Shown here: positions 12,101 to 25,126 of the stretch, piece after piece
Layout of the letters: each line of letters opens with the position of its first letter
Position numbering within the stretch: the first letter of the stretch is position 1
Assembly: GCA_028826165.1 (NCBI GenBank)
Contig: JAPDFW010000059.1
Span: 1,005,001 to 1,069,000 of the forward strand
Source of the DNA: Anaeramoeba ignava
Lineage: Eukaryota; Metamonada; Anaeramoebidae
Length of the DNA: 64,000 nucleotides
Direction: 5' to 3'
Program-made: the position numbers and the translations under genes
Notes under the pieces: model-generated
Told to the model about the DNA's origin: nothing
The model's input: the letters and a program-made list of their open reading frames with translations, nothing else
The model's database searches: none

Positions 12101-14737
12101 TTATATTTTTTGATAAATGGTGAATATTTATTATAAAAAAATCTTTCTAATAATCTAAATTGTTTAATATCAATATCATATTCATTTTTGGATAATTCTT
12201 CTTCTTCTTTTCCTTTTCCTTTTTTTTCTTCATTGGTTTTTTTATTAGTTTCATTTAAATCAATTGTTATTTCATTTAAATCTTTTTCAATTTTGAAATT
12301 TGAATCTTTTTCATCTTCTTTTTCATTTCATTTCCATTTCCATTTCCATTTGCATTTGCATTTGCATTTCCATTTGCAAATGATTTTGAGAATTCACTTA
12401 AATTTAAATTTACATTTACATTTAAATCTGCATTTATTTTTTCAATCTCCTCTTGTTTTAATGTTTGTTCTAATGTTTGTTTTCTTGCTAATTTGAATTT
12501 TTTAGATTTACAACAACATTGACCTCCTCCAAAACTATCCCAAATAATAACTTTATTTGATTATAAATTTAAAATTAAAATAATTTAGTATTTTATAAAT
12601 AATAATATTATTATTAATTGAGAAATTTACTGTTTGCTGGAAACCAAGTAACAACAAGTAAATAATTCAAAACAACTGAAACTCCAGTAAATAATCCAAA
12701 ATACTTAATTGCTGGAATTGGTGAAAATAAATTTCCAAAAAATGCACCTGTTGTTGTAATTGTTGTAATTGCCATTGCTACAGATGCTCTTGAATAAGAC
12801 CATCTAAGTTTTGTATGTATATTTTTGGAAATTTCATATGATTGACATGAAGATTGTTTCCATGCATCAAGCATTATAAAAATATCATCACATCTAAATA
12901 TTATTTATTATTAAATATTTATTATTAATTATTTATTATTAATTATTAATTATTAATTATTAATTATTTAATATTTATTATTAATTATTTATTATTAATT
13001 ATTTATTATTAATTATTTATTATTAATTATTTATTATTAATTATTTATTATTAATTATTTATTATTAATTATTTATTATTTATTATTTATTATTTAATAT
13101 TTATTATTGAATATTTATTATTAATTATTTATTATTAATTATTAAATATTAAATATTTATTATTAATTATTTATTATTAATTATTTATTATTAATTATTT
13201 ATTTCTGAATATTTATTATTTAATTGAAAATACAAACCCAATTCCAAGAACAATAAACAATGATATAAAATTTAACATTGAAAAGAATTCTTCTCCAACA
13301 ATTATTCGATAAACAAAATAACTTAATGGAAATGACATAAGTACATGAAAAATTCCTAAAGAAGTAAGATATAATGATTTTGTATGAAACCAAGTATATA
13401 AAAATACAAGAACAATAGATGCAAAAATAAGTAATCCATCTTTAATAATCATTTGATCAACCATATATTGAGTTAATCCAGATCCTAAAAAAAAGAGAGA
13501 ATATTTTTGAATATTTTTAATATTTTTGAATATTATTCAATATTTTTCAATTTTCAATTTTTGATTGAATATTTGATTGAATATTTTTTGGATATTTTGA
13601 ATATTTTGAATATTTTTGAATATTTTGAATATTTTGAATATTTTCAATTTTTTGAATATTGTTGATTATTTTTGAATATTTTTGAATATTTTGAATATTT
13701 TGAATATTTTGGATATTTTGAATATTTTGAATATTATTCAATATTTTTCAATTTTCAATTTTTGATTGAATATTTGATTGAATATTTTTTGGAAAATAAT
13801 ATTAACCTAAATAATAAATTTTAAGAGAATCAGTTTCACAATCTTTTGCTTGATCTGGTACAATTCCAATAATCCAATCATTGAATTTATCTTCTTGCTG
13901 ATCTGTTCTATCTCTTCTATTATAGTATCCTTTAAGTGGAAGTCCAAAAGTATAAATACTTCGAATATATTTAGTTTTAAGATTTCCTTCATTAAAATTT
14001 TTATCAAAATAAAGAGCTGCTTCTTGTGTTGAATTTGCAATTTCTTGAGATATTTCTTGAATATTTGGTTTTAAATTTCCATATGAATCAAAATAATTGT
14101 TAATTATTGTTGATTGTAATGCACATTCTGTTTGATTTTCTTCTTTTAAACAATAATCATTATAATTCTTATGTTGGAAAATATCTTTTTCAAATTTATA
14201 AATTCTCTTAAGTTTGCTTTCTGTTAATAAATTATCACATCCAGAACATTCATAATAAAATACAACTTTCATTTGTGATTGTGTATTTTGAGCATGTGGT
14301 TGATTTTCTATTTCGTTTTTAGCTGGATCAAAAAATGTATGTTCATAAGACATTCCAACTGCATCAATTTTATCAACAACTTCTCCTGATTTAACTCTTA
14401 AGTTTTCTTCCTTTTTAAATTAAAATTAAAATTCATTTATAAAATTAAAATTCAAATTAAAATTAAAAATAAAATTAAAATTAAAATTAAAATTAAAAAT
14501 TAAATTTTAAATTCAATTTAAAATTAAAATTAAATTAAAATTTAAAATTAAAATTAAAATTAAAATTAAAATTAAAATTAAAATTAAAATCCAAATTAAA
14601 TTGTTTACAGTTGCATCAATTTTAAATGGTTTAACTGCACTTATAATTGTTAATATAAGAGTAATTCCCATTGTTATAATTAAAGTTAAGTATGGATGAT
14701 GTGAAATAAAATTTGCTAAAACTCTTCTAATTCCCAT
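9134..14737 (-). CDS. Patched/Dispatched-like RND transporter, copy 1, with one frame break
   Basis: Multi-pass membrane protein of the sterol-sensing-domain/RND superfamily (Patched, Dispatched, NPC1); likely a lipid, sterol or lipidated-ligand exporter. Eight exons (reverse strand): 14737-14609, 14410-13807, 13484-13238, 12893-12631, 12550-12067, 11734-11281, 10862-10395, 9528-9134. The protein begins MGIRRVLANFISHHPYLTL with a TM helix, then a roughly 200-residue Cys-containing lumenal loop, then an SSD-like bundle with GCDDIFIMLDAW (Asp pair near 329-330). A second half repeats the plan: lumenal loop, TM bundle, and GVSIGDYVVHFAHAY (Asp near 884). A missing C between 12329 and 12330, in a CATTTC hexamer tract encoding an Asn/Gly linker, shifts the frame and gives a stop at 12276-12278. 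With it corrected the protein is 1014 aa. The intact paralogue at 18404-23440 shows the expected frame. Confidence 0.85.
9529..14608. repeat. Seven repeat-filled introns of transporter copy 1
   Basis: Introns: 9529-10394 (AAAATATTATATTAATTC array), 10863-11280 (TTTTGA/TTTTAA hexamers), 11735-12066 (AATAAATCAATAATTAAAT), 12551-12630 (no clear array), 12894-13237 (TTATTATTAATTA), 13485-13806 (TTGAATATTT) and 14411-14608 (AAATTA). All are GT-AG on the reverse strand, with donors GTAAAT, GTAAAA, GTAAGT or GTTTGT. Each intron has its own repeat family. Copy 2 keeps the same family at the same position, with different copy numbers. Confidence 0.85.
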
Positions 14738-15019
14738 AATTTTAAATTTTGAAAAGAAAAAAACCAAAAAATGATGAAATAAAAAAATGAATTCAAAAAT
14801 ATAATGTTTTCTTTTTATATTTTGATCGATTTTACTGATGAGTTGGCGATTTTTTGGAATTTGCATTTCTCTTTGATTAAATTGTTTCATCAAATTTTTT
14901 TTGGCAATTTCGTTTTTATAAAAAAAAAAAAACTTTTTTTTTAAGAATTTGGTGGTTGGTTGTTTCATCTTTTTTCCTGTAAAAGGGTTTTTTATTGTTT
15001 TTTTTTAATCATTTAATTT

Positions 15020-15697
15020 GGAATTTGATTTAAAAATTTATTTAAAAATTGATTTAAAAATTGATTTAAATATTGATTTAAATATTGATTTAGAAATTGA
15101 TTTAAAAATTTATTTAAAAATTGATTTAAAAATTGATTTATATTTAATTTAGATTTAATTTAGATTTAATTTAGATTTAATTTAGATTTAATTTAGATTT
15201 AATTTAGATTTAATTTAGATTTAATTTAGATTGAATTTAGATTTAATTTAGATTTAATTTAGATTTAATTTAGATTTAATTTTAGATTGAATTTAGATTT
15301 AATTTAGATTTAATTTTTATTTAATTTATATTTAATTTTAGATTTAATTTATATTTAATTTATATTTAATTTTAGATTTAATTTAGATTTAATTTAGATT
15401 TTTAATTTTTAATTTTAATTTTAATTTTTGATTTAATTTATATTTAATTTATATTTAATTTATATTTAATTTATATTTAATTTAGATTTAATTTAGATTT
15501 AATTTAGATTGAATTTAGATTTAATTTAGATTTAATTTTTAATTTAATTTTATTTAATTTATATTTAATTTATATTTAATTTAGATTTAATTTAGATTTA
15601 ATTTAGATTTAATTTAGATTTAATTTAGATTTAATTTAGATTTAATTTATATTTAATTTATATTTAATTTATATTTAATTTATATTTAATTTAGATT
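15020..15697. repeat. ATTTAATTTAG 11-mer array, left part
   Basis: Tandem ATTTAATTTAG/ATTTAATTTAT units fill the interval. The same array continues at 17070-17530 beyond an inserted element, so one array was split by insertion. No gene is seen. Confidence 0.85.
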
Positions 15698-17069
15698 GAG
15701 CCTTTTTTCGAGAAGATGCCGTGAATTCCTTTCATATTAAAAATAAAGGAATATTGATTCAGAATATCCATTTCAAATTAATTTTTCTGACAAATTTTTG
15801 AATCAAAATTCTGGACAAAATTAAAATAATAAAATTTCTTAACCTCCAAATTCAAATTTTTTTCATTAACAAAATTTTCAAGTTATTCAAGATAAAGTTC
15901 ATAATTAAAAAAAAGGATCAATTTAAAATGCTATTTGAATGAAAATTTTCTTAGTTTATTTTTCTTTTTTCAAATTATTTTTCGATATTTTCCAACATTT
16001 GACTTCTTCTTCATTTGCACATAAATTCTTTATGGAAATTTAAATTTATGATATTTTTGGTATTCTGTTATTTTCTCATTTCTGAGATATTCATTTTAAT
16101 TTTATTTGTGAAGTGAAGACTTTAAGAATGAGTGATTTCATCAATTAAATCTAGAGAATCATCTACATTAAATTTCTTGTTTTTGATCCTTCTTTTCTTT
16201 TTGATTTTATTGATCATCATGTTGATCTTGATTCACTAATTTTAGTTGATTTTCATTTTCCTTTATGTCCATTTAATTTAACTTACTTATATGAGAAAAA
16301 TTAATATTAGTTTTTTCTTCTAAATAATTATTCCTTTTTATATCACTCTTCTTCTTTAAAATTTTAATTATATTTTTCAATTCTTTCTTGAATTTATTGG
16401 GATTAATATTAACTATTCCTTTTTCTTGAAAATTTTTTTATCATTTTGAAAATATGTTGGCCATTGATTTGCCTTCCTTTTATATTAAGTTTGATCCATT
16501 TATTATAAATTTCTTTCTTTTTAAAAGAATTTATATTGAAAAAAAAAATGAAATATAATAGATTTATATTAAAATAAAAAAAAGAGAGAAGTTAAATGAT
16601 TTTTTTTAACGGTTTTTGTTTGTTTTGATTTGGAGATCAAGTTTGAACCCTCTTCTCCCAACTTGCTAAAAAAATCATTTGGAAAATCTTTTTGTTTGAA
16701 AGTTTTTAGAAGTCGTTTAAAAGATGATTTTTTTAGCAAGTTGGGAGAACATATCTGAATTACTTGATTGTGTTAAAATTAAATTATAATTTTTGATATA
16801 AGAATTGAAAATATATTAATTCATATCATTTTGAAAGTTATGATTTATTTGGGATTATTTTATGACTGAAAATATTATAGAAAAAAATTCAAAAATAAGT
16901 AAAAAATTTCCTTTTTCAAAAAATGTTTTTTTTTATTCTCATTCAAAAAATGATAACAAAAAAGAACATCAATCGATTTGGAATTTCTTATAATTTATTT
17001 TTATTTCATGTGAATAAACAGAAAATGAATTTTGGCAAAATTTCACGGCATCTTCTCGAAAAAAGGCTC
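15698..17069. mobile_element. Non-autonomous 1.37-kb element with about 27-bp terminal inverted repeats
   Basis: The left terminus GAGCCTTTTTTCGAGAAGAT (continuing GCCGTGAA) is perfectly inverted at the right end, finishing at 17069. It interrupts the ATTTAATTTAG array. ATT flanks both sides, compatible with a 3-bp target duplication but not conclusive in this context. No open frame of 60 codons was found inside, so it looks non-autonomous or decayed. The ends differ from the MULE at 3118-5862. Confidence 0.75.
16653..16749. repeat. Perfect 26-bp inverted repeat inside the TIR element
   Basis: The arm at 16653-16678 (TTCTCCCAACTTGCTAAAAA...) is exactly reverse-complemented at 16724-16749, with a 45-bp spacer. 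It may be a nested small MITE or a hairpin. Confidence 0.7.
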
Positions 17070-18330
17070 ATTGAATTTAGATTTAATTTAGATTTGATTT
17101 AGATTTAATTTAGATTTAATTTAGATTTAATTTAGATTTAATTTAGATTTAATTTAGATTTAATTTATATTTAATTTATATTTAATTTAGATTTAATTTA
17201 GATTTAATTTAGATTTAATTTAGATTTAATTTAATTTAGATTTAATTTAGATTTAATTTAGATTTAATTTAGATTTAATTTATATTTAATTTATATTTAA
17301 TTTATATTTAATTTAGATTTAATTTAGATTTAATTTAGATTTAATTTAGATTGAATTTAGATTTAATTTAGATTTAATTTTTATTTAATTTTTATTTAAT
17401 TTATATTTAATTTAGATTTAATTTAGATTTAATTTTTATTTAATTTTTAATTAATTTAGATTTAATTTATATTTAATTTAGATTTAATTTATATTTAATT
17501 TAGATTTAATTTAGATTTAATTTTTAATTAATTTTGAAATGAGAAAACAAATTCTACAAAAGAAACAAACAATTTTTTTAACTCATGATTTGTTGGTATT
17601 TTTGTTTTTGTTTTTGAAATAGCTCATGATTTGTTTTTATTTTTGTTTTTGTTGATTGGTTTTTTAATTTGAAAAAAAAATAATTAAAGAAAGAAAGAAA
17701 AGAGAAAAATGAAAAAAAAATTATTGTTGTTTTTTAATTTAAAAATAATTTAAAAAAAAAATGAAAAAAAAAATAATTAAGATTTTGTTTTTTTTTGTCA
17801 CAAAAAAATAATCAATTCCAATTTTTATTTTTAATTTTTTTCTTTAAATTTTAATTTTAATTTTAATTTTAATTTTAATTTTAATTTTAATTTTAATTTT
17901 AATTTTAATTTTAATTTTGATTTTAATTTTAATTTTAATTTTAATTTTAATTTTAATTTTAATTTTAATTTTAATTTTGATTTTGATTTTGATTTTAATT
18001 TTGATTTTGATTTTAATTTTGATTTTGATTTTGATTTTAATTTTGATTTTAATTTTAATTTTGATTTTGATTTTGATTTTAATTTTTAAATTTTAATTTT
18101 GATTTTGATTTTGATTATATTTTAATTTTAATTTTAATTTTGATTTTTATTTTGATTTTAATTTTGATTTTAATTTTGATTTTGATTTTGATTTTGATTT
18201 TAATTTTTGATTTTAATTTTGATTTTAATTTTAAATTTGATTTTAATTTTGATTTTAATTTTGATTTTAATTTTAATTTTGATTTTGATTTTGATTTTAA
18301 TTTTAATTTTTATTTTGATTGAATTTTTTT
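17070..18330. repeat. Right part of the 11-mer array, unique spacer, then TTTTGA/TTTTAA hexamers
   Basis: 17070-17530 continues the ATTTAATTTAG array. 17531-17845 is AT-rich with a duplicated CTCATGATTTGTT phrase and no gene. 17846-18320 is a TTTTAA/TTTTGA hexamer array adjoining the 3' end of transporter copy 2. Confidence 0.75.
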
Positions 18331-18403
18331 TTTTTGAGATCAAAGAAACCAAAATGGAAAAAGGGAATAAAATAAAAAGAAATTGAATTGATTTTTGATT
18401 TTT

Positions 18404-21400
18404 TTAAATCATTTCATTGCTTGATGAAGTATCTGGACTGTAAATTTTTAAAGGTATTTCATTTTCATTTTGATTTTGATTTTGATTTTCATTTTGATTT
18501 TGATTTTCATTTTCATTTTCATTTTGATCTTGGTTTTGATTTTTATTTTTATTCTTTTTTCGACATTTGAAACAAGGGAAACATTTTCCCAAAATATAAG
18601 TAAAATTTGTTTTTTTTGTTTCAGGTCCAATTAATGTAAGAATTGAAAAGAAAAATACGAATGACCATAATACACTAAATACAATAACAAGCCATAATAT
18701 AACTCCAAAATTTCTAAAAAATAATATAATTGTAAAAAATAAAACAAATGCTGCTCCTAATGTTGTTATTGCTGCTGAAAATACTGAAATTCCTAAATCA
18801 GTCATTGCATATCTAACTTTTAAATATCTTGTTGGTAAATTTCGATGAGTATAAGAATGAGCAAAATGAACAACATAATCTATTTAAAAATATTATATCA
18901 GTTAAAAATATTAAATTAATTTCAAAATATTATATCAATTAAAAATATTAAATTAATTTCAAAATATTAAATTAAATTAAAATAATATATTAATTCAAAA
19001 TATTATATTAATTCAAAATATTATATTATTTCAAAATATTATATTAATTAAAAATATTATATTAATTTTAAAATATTTTATTTATCCAAAATATTATATT
19101 AATTTTAAAATATTATATTAATTTTAAAATATTAAATTAATTCAAAATATTATATTATTTAAAAATATTATATTAATTTCAAAATATTATATTTATTCCA
19201 AAATATTATATTTATTTCAAAAATATTATATTTATTTCAAAATATTATATTAATTTAAAATATTATATTTATTTCAAAATATTATATTAATTTAAAATAT
19301 TAAATTAATTCAAAATATTATATTAATTCAAAATATTATATTTATTTCAAAATATTATATTAATTAAAAATATTATATTAATTTAAAATATTATATTAAT
19401 TTAAAATATTATATTAATTTAAAAATATTATATTAATTTAAAATATTAAATTATTTAAAAATATTATATTAATCCAAAATATTATATTATTTAAAAATAT
19501 TATATTAATTTAAAATATTTTATTAATTCAAAATATTATATTAATTTAAAAATATAATATTATTTATTATTGAAAACTTACCAACACTAACTCCAACAAT
19601 AATTGTAAGTGTAACTGATTCAATAATTCCGAGATCCCATCCAATAGCAACAATAACTCCAATTACACAAAGAACAATTCCCAAAATTGAGAAAAGTGAA
19701 AAAAAACTTGTAATAATATTATCAGTTGATATCATAATAACAACAGCAGCAATACAAAATGAAGTTATCATATTATATAAGGCAACATTTATCAAACTTT
19801 CTTCTGTTAACATCCTTACCCAAATATCACATGCACTAAATGCACCACTCATTCCAGTTGGTGCATTATCATTAATTTCTTGAACAAAATCTTGAAGATC
19901 ATCAAAATAAGGACGTGTTTTTTTGGCTGGATCTCTATCTCCTAATGTAAGATTAGCAATAATTGCAAAATATACAAGCTGTGATGTTTTTTCATCAAAT
20001 CTAATTCCTGCTTGATAATATGATCGAACTTTGAATGATTCTGCATCAACTATTTAATTTTAATTTTAATTTTAATTTTGATTTTAATTATAATTTTGAT
20101 TTTGATTTTGATTTTAAATTTTGATTTTGATTTTGATTTTGATTTTAATTTTGATTTTGATTTTGATTTTGATTTTGATTTTAATTTTGATTTAAATTTT
20201 AATTTTAATTTTGATTTTAATTTTAATTTTGATTTTGATTTTGATTTTGATTTTGATTTTAATTTTGATTTTAATTTTAATTTTGATTTTGATTTTAATT
20301 TTGATTTTAATTTTTACCTGTATCATCTCCATAATATTGAGCATAAGAAAGAAGTGCTGTATTAAATATTGAACTATTTACAGGAAATCCATTATATTCT
20401 CCTGATAGTGTTAAATTATTAATATAATCTCTAAAATCTTCCATAAAACAAAATACTTGATAATCTTTAACAGCAGATAAATTTCTAACTTTTTGACAAA
20501 CATCAATAAAATATAATTGAGCTTCTTCTGTTGTTGGATTCCAATCTCCATCATAAATAACTTCTCCTAAATTTTCTGTATCCATTGGATCAACAGTACT
20601 TCGATCCAATTCACTAATTCCCCATCCAATATGATATCCATATGGAACATCAGCCATTTGAAAGTAAGTTTTTTGAATATCAAATGGTCTTCTTATAGGA
20701 TTATCTTTTTTAAGAAATTGAGCTGGTTCTGATGCTGGTTTTAGATGTGTTGTTCCAAAAATTCCAAGTCCCTTTTGTTTTTTTTGAATAAAATAAATAA
20801 ATAATTCAATAATTAAATCAATAAATAAATCAATAATTAAATCAATAATTAAATCAATAATTAAATAAATAATTAAATTAATAATTAAATCAATAATTAA
20901 ATTAATAATTAAATCAATAATTAAATCATTAATTAAATCAATAATTAAATCAATAATTAAATTAATAAATAAATTAATAATTAAATTAATAAATAAATCA
21001 ATAATTAAATCAATAAATAAATTAATTTACCATCAGTATTAAAAATAATATTATCAAAAATATTTTATATTTTTTGATAAATGGTGAATATTTATTATAA
21101 AAAAATCTTTCTAATAATCTAAATTTTTTAATATCAATATCATATTCATTTTTGGATAATTCTTCTTCTTCTTTTCCTTTTCCTTTTTTTTCTTCATTGG
21201 TTTTTTTATTAGTTTCATTTAAATCAATTGTTATTTCATTTAAATCTTTTTCATCTTCTTTTTCATTTCCATTTCCATTTGCATTTCCATTTCCATTTGC
21301 AGCCTGTTTTTGTTTTTCAATATCCTTTTTATCATCCTTTTCATCTTGTTTTTCAATATCCTCTTGTTTTAATGTTTGTTCTAATGCTTGTTTTCTTGCT

Positions 21401-23440
21401 AATTTGAATTTTTTAGATTTACAACAACATTGACCTCCTCCAAAACTATCCCAAATAATAACTTTATTTGATTATAAATTTAAAATTAAAATAATTTAGT
21501 ATTTTATAAATAATAATATTATTATTAATTGAGGAATTTACTGTTTGCTGGAAACCAAGTAACAACAAGTAAATAATTCAAAACAACTGAAACTCCAGTA
21601 AATAATCCAAAATACTTAATTGCTGGAATTGGTGAAAATAAATTTCCAAAAAATGCACCTGTTGTTGTAGTTGTTGTAATTGCCATTGCTACAGATGCTC
21701 TTGAATAAGACCATCTAAGTTTTGTATGTATATTTTTGGAAATTTCATATGATTGACATGAAGATTGTTTCCATGCATCAAGCATTATAAAAATATCATC
21801 ACATCTAAATATTATTTATTATTTATTATTAATTATTTATTATTAATTATTTATTATTAATTATTTATTATTAATTATTTATTATTAAATATTTATTATT
21901 AATTATTTATTTTTTATTATTAATTATTTAATATTTATTATTTATTGTTGATTATTTATTATTAAATATTTAATATTGATTATTTATTATTTAATATTTA
22001 TTATTGAATATTTATTATTAATTATTTATTATTAATTATTAAATATTAAATATTTATTATTAATTATTTATTATTAATTATTTATTATTAATTATTTATT
22101 TCTGAATATTTATTATTTAATTGAAAATACAAACCCAATTCCAAGAACAATAAACAATGATATAAAATTTAACATTGAAAAGAATTCTTCTCCAACAATT
22201 ATTCGATAAACAAAATAACTTAATGGAAATGACATAAGTACATGAAAAATTCCTAAAGAAGTAAGATATAATGATCTTGTATGAAACCAAGTATATAAAA
22301 ATACAAGAACAATAGATGCAAAAATAAGCGATCCATCTTTAATAATCATTTGATCAACCATATATTGAGTTAATCCAGATCCTAAAAAAAAAGAGAGAAT
22401 ATTTTTTGAATATTTTGAATATTTTTGAATATTATTCAATATTTTTCAATTTTTCAATTTTTGATTGAATATTTTTGAATATTTTTTGGAAAATAATATT
22501 AACCTAAATAATAAATTTTAAGAGAATCAGTTTCACAATCTTTTGCTTGATCTGGTACAATTCCAATAATCCAATCATTGAATTTGTCTTCTTGTTGGCT
22601 GGTTCTATCTTTTCTATTATAATATCCTTTAAGTGGAAGTCCAAATTTATAAATACTTCGAATATATTTAGTTTTAAGATTTCCTTCATTAAAATTTTTA
22701 TCAAAATAAAGAGCTGCGTCCTCTGTTGAATTTGCAATTTCTTGAGATATTTCTTGAATATTTGGTTTTAAATTTCCATATGAATCAAAATAATTATTAA
22801 TTATTGTTGATTGTAATGCACATTCTGTTTGATTTTCTTCTTTTAAACAATAATCATTATAATGATTATCTTTGAAAATATCTTTTTCAAATTTATAAAT
22901 TCTCTTAAGTTTGCTTTCTGTTAATAAATTATCACATCCAGAACATTCATAATAAAATACAACTTTCATTTGTGATTGTGTATTTTGAGCATGTGGTTGA
23001 TTTTCAATTTCGTTTTTAGCTGGATCAAAAAATGTACGTTCATAAGACATTCCAACTGCATCAATTTTATCAACAACTTCTCCTGATTTAACTCTTAAGT
23101 TTTCTTCCTTTTTAAATTAAAATTAAAATTAAAATTAAAATTAAAATTAAAATTAAAATTAAAATTAAAATCAAAATTAAAATCAAAATTAAAATTAAAA
23201 TTAAAATTAAAATTAAAATTAAAATTTAAAATTAAAATTAAAATTTAAATTAAAATTAAAATTAAAATTAAAATTCATTTATAAAATTAAAATTAAAATT
23301 AAATTGTTTACAGTTGCATCAATTTTAAATGGTTTAATTCCACTTATAATTGTTAATATAAGAGTAATTCCCATTGTTATAATTAAAGTTAAGTATGGAT
23401 GATGTGAAATAAAATTTGAAAATGCGTTTCTAATTCCCAT
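18404..23440 (-). CDS. Patched/Dispatched-like RND transporter, copy 2, intact
   Basis: Tandem paralogue of 9134-14737, with all eight exons open: 23440-23312, 23107-22504, 22381-22135, 21804-21542, 21461-21031, 20771-20318, 20049-19582, 18879-18404; 1023 aa. It has the same first TM helix (MGIRNAFSNFISHHPYLTL), lumenal domain 1, GCDDIFIMLDAW motif, cytosolic Lys/Glu/Asn/Gly-rich linker (exon 5), lumenal domain 2 and second bundle with GVSVGDYVVHFAHSYTHR. The C-terminal tail is longer than in copy 1, with a (NQ/NE)n tract encoded by TTTTCA/TTTTGA hexamers, and ends SPDTSSSNEMI. Intron positions and phases are identical to copy 1. Substrate is unknown. A secreted NPC2-like protein lies 2.7 kb away on the other strand, which may hint at lipid or sterol handling. 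Confidence 0.88.
18880..23311. repeat. Seven repeat-filled introns of transporter copy 2
   Basis: Introns 18880-19581, 20050-20317, 20772-21030, 21462-21541, 21805-22134, 22382-22503 and 23108-23311. Each carries the same repeat family as its copy 1 counterpart but a different number of units, so the arrays have expanded or contracted since duplication. Confidence 0.85.
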
Positions 23441-23644
23441 AATTTTAAATTTAAAAAAGAAAAAAATTTAGAAAAAAAACAAATAATAAAGCAAAAAAAT
23501 AAAGAAAGAAAAAAAATGAAAATGATTGAATAATTTAAAAACGATCTTTTTAGTGAGTTGGCAATTTTTAAAATTTGCATTTCTCTTTGATTATTATTAT
23601 TTTTTTTTGACATTATTATTTTTATTGAGATTTACTTTTAAATT

Positions 23645-25005
23645 CTTAATTTCAATTTCAATTTCTAATTAAATATTAAATTAAATATTAAATTAAATAT
23701 TAAATTAAATATTAAATTAAATATTGAATATTAAATAAAATTAAATATTAAAATTAAAATTAAAATTAAAATTAAAAATATTGAATTAAAATTTAAAATT
23801 AAAATTAAAATTAAAATATTAAAATTAAAATTAAAATTAAAATTAAAATTAAAAATTAAAATTGAATTGAAAATTAAATATTGAATTCAAATTTGAAATA
23901 TTAAAATTGAATTTACAGTTGGCCAAATAAAATTTTTAAAATTAAATTAAATTTAATTGAATATTATTGAATTAATTGTTAATATAATTGAATTGAATAT
24001 TGAATTGAAATTCCCATTGTTAATATATAATTAAAATTAAATTAAATATGATGAATATTGAAATAAAATTTGAAAATGCGTTTCTAATTATTAAATTTAA
24101 AAAAACAAATAATAAAGCAAAAATAAGAAAAATGAAAATGATTGAATAATTTAAAAACGATCTTTTTAGTGAGTTGGCAATTTTTAAAATTTGCATTTCT
24201 CTTTGATTATTATTATTTTTGACATTATTATTATTTTTATTGAATTTGGGTAAATTTTTAAATTTAAAATAAATATTTTCAATTTTAAAATATAAATATT
24301 AAATATTAAATTAAAATAAATTAAATATTAAAAATAAAATTAAAATATTAAATTATTAAATAAATTAAATATTAATATTAAATTAAATATTGAATAAAAT
24401 TGAAATTAAATTGAAATATTGAATTAAATATTGAATATTGAATATTAAATATTGAATTGAATATTGAATTATTGAATTAAATATATTGAATTGAATTAAA
24501 TTAAATATTAAATATTGAATATCGAATATTAAATATTAAAATTAAATATTTGAAATTGAATATTGAATTAAATATTGAATTGAATATTGAATTAAATTAA
24601 AATTAAAAATATAAATATTAAAATGAATTGAATATTGAATATAAAAATAAATTAAAATGAATTAAATATTAAATATTGAATTGAATTAAATATTAAATAT
24701 TGAATGTGAATTGAATATTAAATTGAATATTAAATATTGAATTGAATATTAAATTGAATATTAAATTAAATTAAATATGAATTTAAATATTGAATTGAAA
24801 TATTGAATTGAAATTGAATTGAATTAAATATTAAATATTGAATTAAATTAAAATTAAATATTGAATTGAATATTGAATTGAATTGAATTGAATATTGAAT
24901 ATTAAATTGAATATTGAATTAAAATTAAATTGAATTAAATTGAATATTGAATTAAATATTGAATATTAAATTGAAGGATACCTTTAAATATACATGTTCC
25001 AAAAA
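23645..25005. repeat. ATTGAATTAAATATT-type degenerate array
   Basis: Imperfect AAATATTGAATT units surround the decayed exon 1 copy. No other gene is supported up to the coiled-coil ORF at 25127. Confidence 0.7.
23925..24245 (-). pseudogene. Decayed duplicate of the transporter promoter and first exon
   Basis: 24057-24245 repeats 23407-23640 with few changes: AAAATTTGAAAATGCGTTTCTAATT, then the AATAATAAAGC and GATCTTTTTAGTGAGTTGGCAATTTTT segments. 23925-24055 holds degraded pieces of exon 1 (ACAGTTG, AATTCCCATTGTTA). The start codon is lost and the frame is broken. The fragment is embedded in ATTGAATTAAATATT repeats and looks like a local partial duplication of the 5' end of copy 2. Confidence 0.65.
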
Positions 25006-25126
25006 AAGAATTAAAAATTAAAATTAAAAATTAAAAAAATAAAAAATGAAAAAACAAAAAAAAACTAAAAAATTGTTAAAGTTTTGTTTTTTTATTTTTT
25101 ATTTTTATTTTTTTTTATTTAGAAAA

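Noticed and set aside
12188-12496. Forward Ser/Phe/His-rich frame over transporter exon 5, also at 21152-21433
   Set aside because: Antisense to the conserved Lys/Glu/Asn linker; present only because of hexamer composition.
14738-14968. N-terminal extension of transporter copy 1
   Set aside because: The frame is open, but copy 2 lacks an equivalent in-frame extension, and MGIR followed by the first TM helix is the conserved start.
15698-17069. Hidden transposase in the 1.37-kb element
   Set aside because: All frames are short and no DDE-type motif was recognised.
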